Shown here in pieces: positions 9,126-18,271 of a stretch of 64,000 nt of DNA. A program made the position numbers and the translations under genes. Position 1 is the first letter of the stretch. Every line of letters begins with the position of its first letter. Source of the stretch: Paraburkholderia saeva (lineage in GTDB: Bacteria > Pseudomonadota > Gammaproteobacteria > Burkholderiales > Burkholderiaceae); the NCBI RefSeq assembly GCF_907164555.1, contig NZ_CAJQZC010000007.1:1-64000 (forward strand). The letters are read 5' to 3'. A model generated the notes under the pieces. It ran no database searches. It had not been told where the DNA came from and saw only the letters and a list, made by a program, of their open reading frames with translations.

Positions 9126-9302
9126 TAACTTTTTAAGGGAAAACCCGAGGAAATGGCAATTTGTCGCATATTACTTACGGCGCGTCGGACAAACGCCCGT
9201 CTGCTGGCCGAACGGACGAAATGACAGAGCAAGAACCGGAGCGTAGGGTGAGGGGATGCCGACTACATTGGTGAACATCGAAACCGTCCTGTCGGAAACG
9301 TC

Positions 9303-10436
9303 ATGAACACCTCGAATACCCTTCGTACCACCTGGTCCACCGACATCCAACGCTGGGCCGCCGTCATGGAACGCCGTACGGAAGCTGATGGCGCATTCTT
9401 CTTTGCCGTCCGCACAACGGGCGTTTTCTGCCGCCCTTCGTGCGCGTCGCGGCCGCCGCGTCGCGAAAACGTCGAATTCTTCGACACGGCGGAGGCCGCC
9501 CGTGCCGCCGGCTACCGGGATTGCAAGCGCTGCCAGCCCGGCCGTCTGCCGCGCGACATCGAGATCGTGAACCGCGCGTGCGCGGCGCTCGACGCCGATC
9601 CGCAGCAGCGCCTCACGCTCGCGCAACTGGGCGAGGCCGTGCACGTCAGCCCGTTTCACCTGCAGCGCCTCTTCAAGCGCGTAATGGGCGTGTCGCCGCG
9701 CGAATATCAGGCGGCGCAGCGCGGCGCCGCGCTGCGCGACGCACTCCGGCGTGGCGAAGACGTCACGCGCGCCACGGTCGACGCCGGCTTCGGCTCGCCG
9801 TCGCGCATGTACGACACCGCGCCGGCCGAACTCGGCATGGCGCCTTCCGCGTACCGCCGCAAGGGAGCGGGGCTTGTGGTGCGCTATGCCAGCGCGTCGA
9901 CGTCGCTGGGTTACGTGCTCGTGGCCGCCACGGATAAAGGCATCTGCAAGATCGCTTTCGGCGACGATACGGGGCCGCTCGTCGACGAACTGCGCGCGGA
10001 ATTCGCCAATGCGCAACTGCGCGAAGAAGCCGCGCCACTCATGCCATTTATCGCGCAGATCGACGCGTATCTGCGCGGCAGCCGGCAGCAGATCGATCTG
10101 CCACTGGATATCGCGGCAACCGCGTTCAAGCTGCGGGTCTGGGACGCACTGCGCCACATTCCGTACGGCGAAACGCGCAGCTATTCCGATATCGCCGAAG
10201 CGGTCGGCTCGCCGCGCGCCGTGCGCGCCGTCGCCAGCGCCTGCGCGACGAACCCCGTGGCGCTCGCGATTCCCTGCCATCGGGTCGTGCAGAAGGGCGG
10301 CGCGCTCGCCGGCTATCGCTGGGGCCTGCCACGCAAGGCCGCGCTGCTGGAAGCCGAAGCGCGTCGTGCAGGCACCGAAAGCTCTGGCGGATCATCCGCG
10401 CCGGCTGAAACCCACGATCTGGATCGCGTCGCTTGA
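9303..10436 (+). CDS. ada: Ada: methylphosphotriester/O6-methylguanine methyltransferase and activator
   Basis: A 377-residue three-part protein. Residues 1-85 form the zinc-binding methyl acceptor with cysteines 43, 47, 74 and 77 (FCRPSC and CKRC). Residues about 90-185 form an AraC-type helix-turn-helix. Residues about 200-350 form the O6-alkylguanine transferase with the active-site PCHRV at 324-328 (Cys325). In E. coli, methylation of the N-terminal cysteine turns Ada into an activator of the alkylation response. The downstream alkA overlaps by four bases, so the two repair genes are probably translationally coupled. Confidence 0.96.
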   Translation: MNTSNTLRTTWSTDIQRWAAVMERRTEADGAFFFAVRTTGVFCRPSCASRPPRRENVEFFDTAEAARAAGYRDCKRCQPGRLPRDIEIVNRACAALDADPQQRLTLAQLGEAVHVSPFHLQRLFKRVMGVSPREYQAAQRGAALRDALRRGEDVTRATVDAGFGSPSRMYDTAPAELGMAPSAYRRKGAGLVVRYASASTSLGYVLVAATDKGICKIAFGDDTGPLVDELRAEFANAQLREEAAPLMPFIAQIDAYLRGSRQQIDLPLDIAATAFKLRVWDALRHIPYGETRSYSDIAEAVGSPRAVRAVASACATNPVALAIPCHRVVQKGGALAGYRWGLPRKAALLEAEARRAGTESSGGSSAPAETHDLDRVA

Positions 10437-11359
10437 GTACGACCGCTCCACTCGCCGCTGTCACGCTTGAACTGCCGTTCAAGCCACCGTTCGACTGGCC
10501 GCGCGTCCTGCGCTTTTTCGCAGGGCGCGCGACGCCAGGCGTCGAAGCAGTCGAAGAAGGCGCCTACCGGCGCGCCATCGAATGGGCCGGCGACAGCGGC
10601 ACGCTCACCGTCCGTCTTCATCCGAAGAAACGTTGCATCGTGGCGAGCCTTGAAGGTGCCGTGGGGCAGCATGCCGAGGCGCTCGCAACGCCAATCGGAC
10701 GAATGTTCGACCTGCGCGCCGACCCGGCCGCGATCCGCGCGCATTTCGCGGATGACCCGTGGCTCGCGCCGCTCGTCGAAGCTGCGCCGGGGCTGCGTGT
10801 GCCGGGTGCATGGTCGGGCTTCGAACTGGTTGTGCGGGCAATCGTCGGCCAGCAGGTCAGCGTCAAGGCCGCCACCACGATCATCGGAAGGCTCGTGCAG
10901 CGGGCCGGTCTGCGCATCGAAGGCCATGCCTACGAAAGTACGGCGTGGCGCTTTCCGACGCCGGCGGCGCTCGCTTCCGTCGATCTTGCACAGATAGGCA
11001 TGCCAGGCAAGCGCATCGCCGCGTTGCAGGGTTTTGCGCAGGCGGTGGCGTCGGGTGCGGTGCCGGTCGACGACGCCGCGATCGTCGATCCCGTTGCCAT
11101 GCGTGCGGCGCTCCTCGCGTTGCCGGGCATCGGGCCCTGGACCGTCGAATACGTCGCAATGCGCGCCTGGCGCGACGCCGACGCGTGGCCGGCACTCGAT
11201 CTCGTGCTGATGCAGGCCATCGCCGCGCGCGATCCGGCGCTCGTGCGTCCGGCGCAGCAACGCGCACGCACCGAGGCCTGGCGTCCGTGGCGCGCGTATG
11301 CGGCGATGCATCTGTGGAATGAGGTCGCCGACCGCGCACAGGGCGCGCGCGGCGGGTAG
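10433..11359 (+). CDS. alkA: DNA-3-methyladenine glycosylase II (AlkA)
   Basis: A 308-residue helix-hairpin-helix DNA glycosylase. An N-terminal AlkA_N-like domain leads to ELVVRAIVGQQVSVKAA and the hairpin LPGIGPWTVEYVAMRAW, with the catalytic aspartate expected in WPALDL just after it. It removes alkylated purines to start base-excision repair. The start is a TTG inside the ada stop (TTGA overlap of four bases), which favours coupling to ada translation. No better in-frame start lies nearby. Confidence 0.92.
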   Translation: MSTTAPLAAVTLELPFKPPFDWPRVLRFFAGRATPGVEAVEEGAYRRAIEWAGDSGTLTVRLHPKKRCIVASLEGAVGQHAEALATPIGRMFDLRADPAAIRAHFADDPWLAPLVEAAPGLRVPGAWSGFELVVRAIVGQQVSVKAATTIIGRLVQRAGLRIEGHAYESTAWRFPTPAALASVDLAQIGMPGKRIAALQGFAQAVASGAVPVDDAAIVDPVAMRAALLALPGIGPWTVEYVAMRAWRDADAWPALDLVLMQAIAARDPALVRPAQQRARTEAWRPWRAYAAMHLWNEVADRAQGARGG

Positions 11360-11584
11360 GGGTCGATGGGGCGTTAAGCGGTCAGTGAACAGAGCGGCAA
11401 GAGGGATTACCCGGCAGCACGACAAAAGTGAAAATCGCGGCGTGAAGGGAGTCCCGAACCGCTGGAAGCACCGCCAGAGGCGCCACGAGCGGCCTTCCTG
11501 GCGAGATGTTAAAGTGCCCGCTACTGAAAATTCCGCCGATCGTTGCCGGTAGCACCACGCACCGACAGCGCACGACCTGCATCA

Positions 11585-13198
11585 ATGCCCAACACGACTC
11601 CCATCCGCACGACCGACGCACTATCGCACCGCCTGTCCGTGCTGACTTCCGGCCCGCAGCGCGACGCGCTGACGACCGGTCTGCGCGGCATCGAAAAAGA
11701 AAGCCTGCGCGTGACGCAGGACGGTCATCTCGCGATGACGCCTCATTCACGCGCGCTGGGCTCGGCGCTCACGCATCCGTCGCTGACGACCGACTATTCC
11801 GAAGCGCTGATCGAACTGATCACGCCCGCCGAGAAAGACGTCAGCATCACGCTCGACAAGCTCGATGAGCTGCATCGTTTCGTCTACGCCGAACTCGGCG
11901 ACGAAATCCTCTGGAACAACTCGATGCCGGGCGTGCTGCCCGCCGACGATGAAATCCCGATCGCGCATTACGGCACGTCGAATATCGGCAAGCTGAAGTA
12001 TGTATATCGCGTTGGCCTCTCGCTGCGTTATGGCCGCACGATGCAGTGCATCGCGGGCATTCACTACAACTATTCGCTAAACGAAGAAGTGTGGCGTCTG
12101 CTGCATGCCGACCAGCAATCGACGGCGAATGCGGTCGACTTCCAGTCGGAGCGTTATCTCGCGCTGATCCGCAATTTCCGTCGCACGAACTGGCTGCTGA
12201 TGTACCTGTTCGGCGCTTCGCCCGCGCTCGACCGGCGCTTCCTGCGCGAGCGCGAACATAACCTCGAGACCTTCGACGCCGACACGCTGTATCGCCCGTA
12301 CGCCACGAGTCTGCGGATGAGCGATCTCGGCTATTCGAACACGACGGCGCAGGCCGCGCTGCACGCCGACTACGACACGTTGCCCGGCTACCTCGACGCG
12401 CTCGCGAAGGCCGTCAGCCAGCCGTATCCGCCGTACGAAGCAATTGGCACGCAGCGCGACGGCGAGTGGGTGCAGATCAACACGAACGTCCTGCAGATCG
12501 AAAACGAGTTCTACTCGACGATCCGTCCGAAGCGCGTCACGTATCCGGGCGAGCGCCCGTTGCATGCGCTGGCCGCGCGCGGTGTGCAATACGTCGAAGT
12601 GCGCTGCATGGATATCGATCCCTTCGACCCGGTCGGCATCTCGCTGGAAACGGCGCGCTTTCTCGACGCCTATCTGCTCGTCTGCGCACTCGACGACAGC
12701 GCCGCGCTGCCGCCCGACGCCTACGCGGAAGCGAACCGGAACTTTGGCCGCGTCACGATGGAAGGGCGCAAGCCCGCGCTCGAACTGGTGCGCGATGGCA
12801 AGCCGGTTCCGATGCTCGACTGGGCGAACGAACTGTTCGTGAAGATTGACGAAGCCGCCGCGGCGCTGGATGCCATCCGCGGCGATAACGCGCACGCTCG
12901 CGCAGTCGCGACCCAACGCGCGAAGCTCGCCGATGCGTCGCTCACGCCGTCGGCGCGCGTGCTGCAAACCATGCGCGACCACAAGCAGAGCTTCCTGGAA
13001 TTTGGACTCGCACAAAGCGCCGCGCATGCTGCGGCGTTTCTTGCGCGTCCGTTGCCCACCGACGAGGCGCAGGCGTTCGCCGCGCTGGCCGCGAAGTCGC
13101 TGGAAGAGCAGGCAACGCTCGAACGCGAGGAAGTCGGCTCGTTCGACGCCTTCGTCGCCGCGTATCGCGCATACACGTTGAACCGCTTCAGCGTGTGA
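11585..13198 (+). CDS. gshA: Glutamate-cysteine ligase GshA
   Basis: A 537-residue protein of the proteobacterial GshA type (E. coli has 518). It has RGIEKESLRV near the start, TTDYSEALIELIT, the conserved GIHYNYSL block, and VQYVEVRCMDIDPFDP. It makes gamma-glutamylcysteine from glutamate, cysteine and ATP, the first step of glutathione synthesis. I use the ATG at 11585; an in-frame start at 11543 gives 14 extra residues with no better ribosome site. The gene stands alone and is followed by a terminator. Confidence 0.95.
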   Translation: MPNTTPIRTTDALSHRLSVLTSGPQRDALTTGLRGIEKESLRVTQDGHLAMTPHSRALGSALTHPSLTTDYSEALIELITPAEKDVSITLDKLDELHRFVYAELGDEILWNNSMPGVLPADDEIPIAHYGTSNIGKLKYVYRVGLSLRYGRTMQCIAGIHYNYSLNEEVWRLLHADQQSTANAVDFQSERYLALIRNFRRTNWLLMYLFGASPALDRRFLREREHNLETFDADTLYRPYATSLRMSDLGYSNTTAQAALHADYDTLPGYLDALAKAVSQPYPPYEAIGTQRDGEWVQINTNVLQIENEFYSTIRPKRVTYPGERPLHALAARGVQYVEVRCMDIDPFDPVGISLETARFLDAYLLVCALDDSAALPPDAYAEANRNFGRVTMEGRKPALELVRDGKPVPMLDWANELFVKIDEAAAALDAIRGDNAHARAVATQRAKLADASLTPSARVLQTMRDHKQSFLEFGLAQSAAHAAAFLARPLPTDEAQAFAALAAKSLEEQATLEREEVGSFDAFVAAYRAYTLNRFSV

Positions 13199-13238
13199 CC
13201 GCAGCGGGCGCCACGCCCGGCTAACGAAGCATCACAGG

Positions 13239-13261
13239 AAGGGCAGCGCAACGCTGCCCTT
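13239..13261 (+). terminator. Probable terminator of gshA
   Basis: A perfect ten-pair stem (13239-13248 with 13252-13261) closes a three-base loop 40 bp after the gshA stop. The T-tract behind it is short and interrupted (TCATCGTTT), so termination may be partial. Confidence 0.6.
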
Positions 13262-13492
13262 CATCGTTTCAGCTCGCGCAAACGACACGATGCCGGTGCA
13301 GGTAACGAATACCCGTGTGACCCTGCATCGACGGATGCGATCGGCAATTTTCTCCTCCTGTCGGGCTATACAGCGTCGCGTATGAAACGACGTCGACTGG
13401 CCCCGGTCAAACTTTCATGACCTGATGTGAGGCGACGCGCGACGTGAAGTCAGTCGCCTCGCCCGAATCAACAAAGGGAGGATGAAAACCCG

Positions 13493-13993
13493 ATGAAGAA
13501 AGCTCTGCTGGCTGCCCTTTGCGCGCTCGCCGCAGGCTGTTCGACCAGCGGTCAGGTCGATCCCGACACATTGCAGATCGCAACCGCGCCCCTTACCTGC
13601 GCGAACAGGACCGAGTGCGATATGTGGTGGAAGCGGGCGCAGACGTGGGTCACACAGGAATCGAGTTACGGGCTGCAATCGGTCAGCGACACGCTCATCC
13701 AGACTGCCGGCCCGGATGGCGGAAAACGCGCGCTCGCTTACCAGATCACGAAGACGGACAACAAGGACGGCACCGCGACGATCGGCTTCGCGGCGCATTG
13801 CGACAGCGCAATGGGTTGCAAGCCCAACCCGTGGGAAGCCGGCGCGAGTTTCAAGCGCTTCGTGCGTGGCGGCGCGGCGAACGCGAGCCCGGCTGGACAG
13901 CAACCCGCGTCAGCGCCCGCAGCAACGACGCAGCTCGAAACCGGGCCTGCGCAATCAACTCACGCGCCAACCGGCGAACCCGTAACGCAGTGA
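13493..13993 (+). CDS. Small lipoprotein of unknown function
   Basis: A 166-residue exported protein. The N-terminal MKKALLAALCALAAGC is a lipoprotein signal peptide with lipobox LAAGC, so the mature protein starts at Cys16. The folded part (about residues 30-125) carries four further cysteines (CANRTEC, HCDSAMGC) that could form two disulfides. The C-terminal 40 residues are Ala/Pro/Thr-rich and probably disordered. The ribosome site AAGGGAGG lies directly upstream. I recognise no family with certainty, and the neighbours give no role. Confidence 0.85.
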   Translation: MKKALLAALCALAAGCSTSGQVDPDTLQIATAPLTCANRTECDMWWKRAQTWVTQESSYGLQSVSDTLIQTAGPDGGKRALAYQITKTDNKDGTATIGFAAHCDSAMGCKPNPWEAGASFKRFVRGGAANASPAGQQPASAPAATTQLETGPAQSTHAPTGEPVTQ

Positions 13994-14012
13994 GCCGGGT
14001 GGCGCAAGATGG

Positions 14013-15584
14013 TCAGTGTCCCATCGAAGCGGACGCGCCTTTCCGCGGCTTCGTGATCCATACGAGAACCGCCAGCACCAGAAAACCGGCGCACGAGATC
14101 CTGAAGAAGTCATTGGTCGCCATCATGTAGCCCTGCTGCGTGACGATCTGGTTGATCTGCGCCGTGATGCCCTGGCCGGCGATGCCGAGGTTCGACAGCG
14201 CGCCGCTATACGCGGTCGTATTCGACGAATACGCGCTGACCGATTCCGACAGCACCGCGTGGTGATAGATCGCGTCGTTTTCCCAGTACGTCGTGCTCAC
14301 TGCGGTGCCGATCGCACCCGACAGGGTCCGGAAAAAATTCGACAGACCAGACGCGCTCGCGAGCCGTTCGTCGGGCACGCTGGAGAGCGTGATCGTCGTC
14401 ATCGGCACGAAGAAACACGCGACGCCAATGCCCTGCACAAGCCGCGGCCAGATCACGTGATTGAACGGCACATCGAGCGTGAACGTCGAGTTCCACAGCG
14501 ATACGAACGCGAACACGCAAAACGCGAAGCTCGCCACCATCCGCAGATCGAGCCGGTGCATGTTGCGCCCGAGCAGCGGCGAGAGCACGAGCGCCAGCAG
14601 ACCGACCGGCGCCGTCGCGAGGCCGGCGAGGCCCGCGGTGTAGCCCATCACCGTCTGCAACCAGAGCGGAAAGATCACCACCGAGCCGAAGAACGCCATG
14701 AAGCCGAACGAAATGATCAGCACGCCCAGCGCGAAGTTGCGGTCCCTGAAAAGCGAAAGATCAATGACGGGTTCCTTTTCCGTCATCTCCCACACGAGCA
14801 TGAACGCGATCGACACTACCGCGACAAGCGCGAGTGCGACGATGAAGTTCGAGTTGAACCAGTCGCGATCCTTGCCGAGGTCCAGAACCATCTGCAGGCA
14901 CGACACGCCGATCACAAGCAGCGTGAGACCGACGGCGTCGATACGCTGCTTCGTCGTCTTCGTTTCGCGGCCGCGCAACAGAAAAAACGCGCATACCGCC
15001 GAGAACAGACCAATCGGCACGTTGATATAGAAGATCCACGGCCACGTGTAGTTGTCGGTGATCCATCCGCCCATCACCGGGCCGAAGATCGGCGCGACGA
15101 TCACCGTCATCGCCCACAGCCCGAGTGCGAGCCCGCGCTTTTCGGGCGGGTACGAGCGCATCAGGATGGTCTGGGACAGCGGCACCATCGGACCGGACAC
15201 GAGCCCCTGCAGCAGCCGGAACGCGATCAGCGACTCGAAATTCTGCGCGAGGCCGCACATCGCCGAAGCAATCGTGAAAAGCAGCACGGAGAGCGTGAAG
15301 AGACGTACCTCGCCGACGCGACGCGCGAGCCAGCCCGTCAACGGCACGGCGATCGCCGAGGCCACCGAATAGGACGAAATTACCCAGGTGCCTTCGCTGG
15401 TTGCGACGCCAAGGCTGCCGGAAATGGTCGGCACGGCAACGTTGGCAATCGAGGTATCGAGCACTTCCATGAACGTGCCAAGCGCGAGGCCGAGCGTCAG
15501 CAAGGCGAGCGCGCCGCCTGCGAGCGGCGCGGGCTGGGCAGGTTGTGCCGCGCTTTCGGCGGTGGTCGTAGCTGAAACTGACAT
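14013..15584 (-). CDS. emrB: EmrB/QacA (DHA2) drug:proton antiporter
   Basis: A 523-residue major facilitator protein with about 14 hydrophobic segments. It shows the DHA2 motif LDTSIANVAVPTI in the first helix, GWLARRVGEVRLF in the first loop, and EVLDTS-type residues near the start. EmrB proteins normally work with an EmrA membrane-fusion protein and an outer-membrane channel. Here a NodT-type channel gene is encoded divergently about 1 kb away, but no emrA is present between or beside them. Substrates cannot be inferred. Confidence 0.92.
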   Translation of the reverse strand: MSVSATTTAESAAQPAQPAPLAGGALALLTLGLALGTFMEVLDTSIANVAVPTISGSLGVATSEGTWVISSYSVASAIAVPLTGWLARRVGEVRLFTLSVLLFTIASAMCGLAQNFESLIAFRLLQGLVSGPMVPLSQTILMRSYPPEKRGLALGLWAMTVIVAPIFGPVMGGWITDNYTWPWIFYINVPIGLFSAVCAFFLLRGRETKTTKQRIDAVGLTLLVIGVSCLQMVLDLGKDRDWFNSNFIVALALVAVVSIAFMLVWEMTEKEPVIDLSLFRDRNFALGVLIISFGFMAFFGSVVIFPLWLQTVMGYTAGLAGLATAPVGLLALVLSPLLGRNMHRLDLRMVASFAFCVFAFVSLWNSTFTLDVPFNHVIWPRLVQGIGVACFFVPMTTITLSSVPDERLASASGLSNFFRTLSGAIGTAVSTTYWENDAIYHHAVLSESVSAYSSNTTAYSGALSNLGIAGQGITAQINQIVTQQGYMMATNDFFRISCAGFLVLAVLVWITKPRKGASASMGH

Positions 15585-15705
15585 GTCCCAATCCTGTTTT
15601 GTCTGCGGGAAAAGCTTGTCGCGGCATGCTTATACAGGCACTCAGACCGGCTCCGAGGCGCTGTTTGCATGCTCCGACACTCTCTGCCCAGACAGATAAA
15701 TGCCC

Positions 15706-15730
15706 AAAAAACAGGCGCCTCAAGGCGCCT
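15706..15730 (-). terminator. Intrinsic terminator upstream of emrB
   Basis: A seven-pair GC stem (15713-15719 with 15724-15730, four-base loop) is followed on the minus strand by six Ts (15711-15706). It also has a weaker T-rich tail on the plus strand. It lies between the candidate minus promoter and emrB. Confidence 0.65.
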
Positions 15731-15886
15731 TCTCTTTATTTATCAATCGCCCGACGGCTCTGGATGAAAAGCTCTAACAGGCGTAACACTGGCGTCCGAT
15801 CGCTCCCCGAAAAGCCCACTGATTGCCCGGAAGCGTCATTGCCGATGGCGCGCCGCAACAAAAAAACAACAGTCAATCGGACGTGA
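15706..15886 (-). ncRNA. Candidate leader or small RNA upstream of emrB
   Basis: On the minus strand a promoter-like pair at 15892-15920 precedes 180 bases without a convincing reading frame. An intrinsic terminator follows at 15706-15730. The emrB start is 122 bp beyond that terminator on the same strand. The transcript could be a free small RNA, or an attenuated leader with read-through into emrB. Both the transcript and its role are inferred from promoter and terminator sequence only. Confidence 0.35.
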
Positions 15887-15891
15887 CGCAA

Positions 15892-15926
15892 AGTATGTTG
15901 AAATTTAATTGCATAGTCAATATTAT
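15892..15926. promoter_or_regulatory. Overlapping divergent sigma-70 promoters
   Basis: Plus strand: TTGAAA at 15898-15903, 17 bases, TATTAT at 15921-15926, pointing at the small membrane gene. Minus strand: TTGACT at 15920-15915, 17 bases, CATACT at 15897-15892, pointing at the emrB leader. The two promoters occupy almost the same DNA, so polymerase binding to one should exclude the other. Confidence 0.5.
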
Positions 15927-16024
15927 GACAGGCAATGAGTTAAGCGCGACCTGCGCCGTCCCGAGACCATGTTCTGACCGATTGAATTGCACCGGCATGT
16001 GCCGCTGCACTAAGGATTCCCGCA

Positions 16025-16390
16025 ATGCTGTACCTCAAAAACACCCTTGGCGGCCTGAGCCGCTCCCTGACCGGTTCCGCGCTCCAGACTTTCACGGGGC
16101 CCAACCGCTGGTGGAAGCTGGCGCTGTATCTGGTCATGTTCGTGCTGCCGGGTGGGTCGATTGCGGTAATGATCTTTGCATGGGTCGATCATCGGCGCGC
16201 TGTTCGCGATCGCGCCACGGTTGCACCCACCGGTCTTCTGACTTCGGCTTCCGACCAGCCAGGCAAGGCCGGCAAGCCGGCTGGCGCCACGCCCTCCAGC
16301 GCACATCTCTGCCAGGCGCGCTGCGACGCGCCGCCATGCCGCGCAGCCGCCGGCAAACAGGCACGCCAGACCAGCGATTCGCGCGGTTAA
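16025..16390 (+). CDS. Small membrane protein of unknown function
   Basis: A 121-residue protein with AAGGAT eight bases before the ATG. One clear hydrophobic segment spans about residues 30-52 (WWKLALYLVMFVLPGGSIAV), followed by a basic stretch (DHRRAVRDRA). The tail, rich in Ala, Gly, Pro and Cys, may be disordered. It lies between the EmrB and outer-membrane-factor genes and could be an accessory of that efflux pair, but I do not recognise the family. Confidence 0.6.
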   Translation: MLYLKNTLGGLSRSLTGSALQTFTGPNRWWKLALYLVMFVLPGGSIAVMIFAWVDHRRAVRDRATVAPTGLLTSASDQPGKAGKPAGATPSSAHLCQARCDAPPCRAAAGKQARQTSDSRG

Positions 16391-16619
16391 GGTACCGCTG
16401 CGCGCCGCGAGAAACGGCGCGACGTAACGCGGTGTAACCACGCCGAAACCGTCAGTAACACACCTGCGGCGTCCGCCGCATTACCCTTTCAGTTTTCCAC
16501 GTCTTATGCAACGCGTGCGCTACCATCCCGGTGCGCCGCGCTGCCGCGCTTCGGCCAGTCATGGCGTCAGCGCGGCGCATTCCGTTGCGCGGCCGGCCGG
16601 ATCGAAAGGAATTCATTGC

Positions 16620-18233
16620 ATGCAGTTTGAACACACCACGCGTCCGCCTGCGGTCGCGCCCCGTGCCCTGACGCTCGCCGTCGCTTCCGCGATGCTGGCG
16701 CTCGCGCTCGCCGGTTGTGCGGTCGGCCCCGATTACACGCGGCCTGCCGTTCAGGTGCCCGCGTCGTACAAGGAAGCCGCCGAGGGCTGGAAAGTCGCGC
16801 AACCGTCCGACCAGGGCGATCGCGGCGCGTGGTGGACGATCTACAACGATCCGCAGCTGAACGCGCTCGAAGACAAGCTGAACCAGTCGAACCAGACCAT
16901 CGCGCAGTTCGCCGCAGCTTACCGTCAGGCGCGCGCGCTCGTGGGCGAAGCAAGGGCGGCATACTTCCCGGTCATCAGCGCATCGGCGGGCGGCACGCGG
17001 CAACGCACGCCATCGCGCAGTTCGACGAGTTCAATCACGGGATCGAACGGCACGTCCATCGGCATCAGCAGTTCCGGCTCGATCACCAACAGCTACAACA
17101 TTGGACTCGATGCATCCTGGGAACCGGACCTCTGGGGCCAGGTAAGCCGCACGGTGCATTCGCAGGAAGCCGGGCAGCAGGGCGCCGCGGCCGACCTCGC
17201 CAATGCGCGTCTGTCGGCGCAGGCTACGCTTGCGCAGACGTACTTCTCGCTGCGCTCGCTCGATGCCACGCAGAAGCTGCTCGACGACACCGTCGCCGCC
17301 TACGGCCGCTCGCTGCAGCTCACGCAGAACCAGTACCGGCAGGGCATCATCGCGCGCTCGGACGTCATCCAGGCGCAGACGCAACTGCAGTCCGCGCAGG
17401 CAGCCGCAATTGACAACGGCGTCGCGCGCGCACAGGACGAGCATGCAATCGCCGTGCTGGTCGGCGAACCGGCATCGACGTTCTCGATCCCGTCTTCGCC
17501 GCTCGACGCAACACCGCCCGCCGTGCCGGCGCAGATGCCTTCGGCGCTGCTCGAACGCCGGCCGGACATTGCTTCGGCCGAACGCAAGGCGGCGGCGGCC
17601 AACGAACAGATCGGCGTGGCCATCGCGGCATTTTTCCCAACGCTGACACTGACGGCGAGCGGCGGCTTCGAAAGCTCGGTGTTTTCGCAACTGCTTACGG
17701 CGCCGTCACGGTTCTGGACGCTCGGCCCGCAACTCGCGGCAACGATCTTCGATGCCGGCCTGCGTAGCGCGCAGACCGAGGCTGCGCGCGCGACCTACGA
17801 CCAGAACGTCGCCACCTACCGGCAAACCGTGCTCGCCGCGTTCCAGGACGTCGAGGACAACCTCGCCTCGCTGCGCATTCTCGAGCGGGAAATCGTCGTG
17901 CAGCAGCAGGCGGTGGATTCGGCCCGTCAGGCGCGCGACATCGTCGAGAACGAGTACAAGGCCGGCACCGTGGGCTACGTCAACGTCCTGACCGCGCAGA
18001 CCACGGCGTTCACCGCCGAGCAGAAGCTGGCGACGATTGCGGGCCAGCGGATGGTGTCATCGGTGGGGCTCGTGAAGGCGCTTGGCGGCGGCTGGGACGT
18101 CGCGCAGATGGACCACGAGACGGGCAGCGTCACCGCGCCAGCCGCGGCACCTGCCGCGTCAGCGCCGGTCGCCGCAACGGCACCGGCACCGGTACAAGGC
18201 GCCGCGAAGCAGCCCGTCGTCGCGCAAAAGTAA
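16620..18233 (+). CDS. NodT-family outer-membrane efflux lipoprotein (OprM/TolC-like)
   Basis: A 537-residue protein with a lipoprotein signal (lipobox LALAGC) and then GPDYTRPAVQVPASY, the standard start of mature NodT/OprM channels. The two repeated OEP coiled-coil domains follow (for example SLRSLDATQKLLDDTVAAY and AAFQDVEDNLASLRIL). The C-terminal Ala/Pro-rich tail of about 40 residues is longer than usual. I chose the ATG at 16620, preceded by AAAGGAATTC. It provides the outer-membrane exit duct for an RND or EmrAB-type pump; the divergent emrB is the obvious candidate partner. Confidence 0.92.
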   Translation: MQFEHTTRPPAVAPRALTLAVASAMLALALAGCAVGPDYTRPAVQVPASYKEAAEGWKVAQPSDQGDRGAWWTIYNDPQLNALEDKLNQSNQTIAQFAAAYRQARALVGEARAAYFPVISASAGGTRQRTPSRSSTSSITGSNGTSIGISSSGSITNSYNIGLDASWEPDLWGQVSRTVHSQEAGQQGAAADLANARLSAQATLAQTYFSLRSLDATQKLLDDTVAAYGRSLQLTQNQYRQGIIARSDVIQAQTQLQSAQAAAIDNGVARAQDEHAIAVLVGEPASTFSIPSSPLDATPPAVPAQMPSALLERRPDIASAERKAAAANEQIGVAIAAFFPTLTLTASGGFESSVFSQLLTAPSRFWTLGPQLAATIFDAGLRSAQTEAARATYDQNVATYRQTVLAAFQDVEDNLASLRILEREIVVQQQAVDSARQARDIVENEYKAGTVGYVNVLTAQTTAFTAEQKLATIAGQRMVSSVGLVKALGGGWDVAQMDHETGSVTAPAAAPAASAPVAATAPAPVQGAAKQPVVAQK

Positions 18234-18271
18234 GCGGCCGGTCCCCGTCGCGCTACGCGACTTCCGACCGC

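Noticed and set aside
8942..9136. Small plus-strand frame across the small-RNA locus, with GGAGGAG nearby
   Set aside because: The purine-rich GGAGGAG pair is better explained as the complement of the anti-SD units; the frame has no family likeness and crosses the terminator stem.
14016..15575. 519-codon plus-strand frame covering emrB
   Set aside because: Antisense shadow: the minus strand encodes an unmistakable 14-helix transporter, the plus product is a low-complexity Arg/His/Glu protein.
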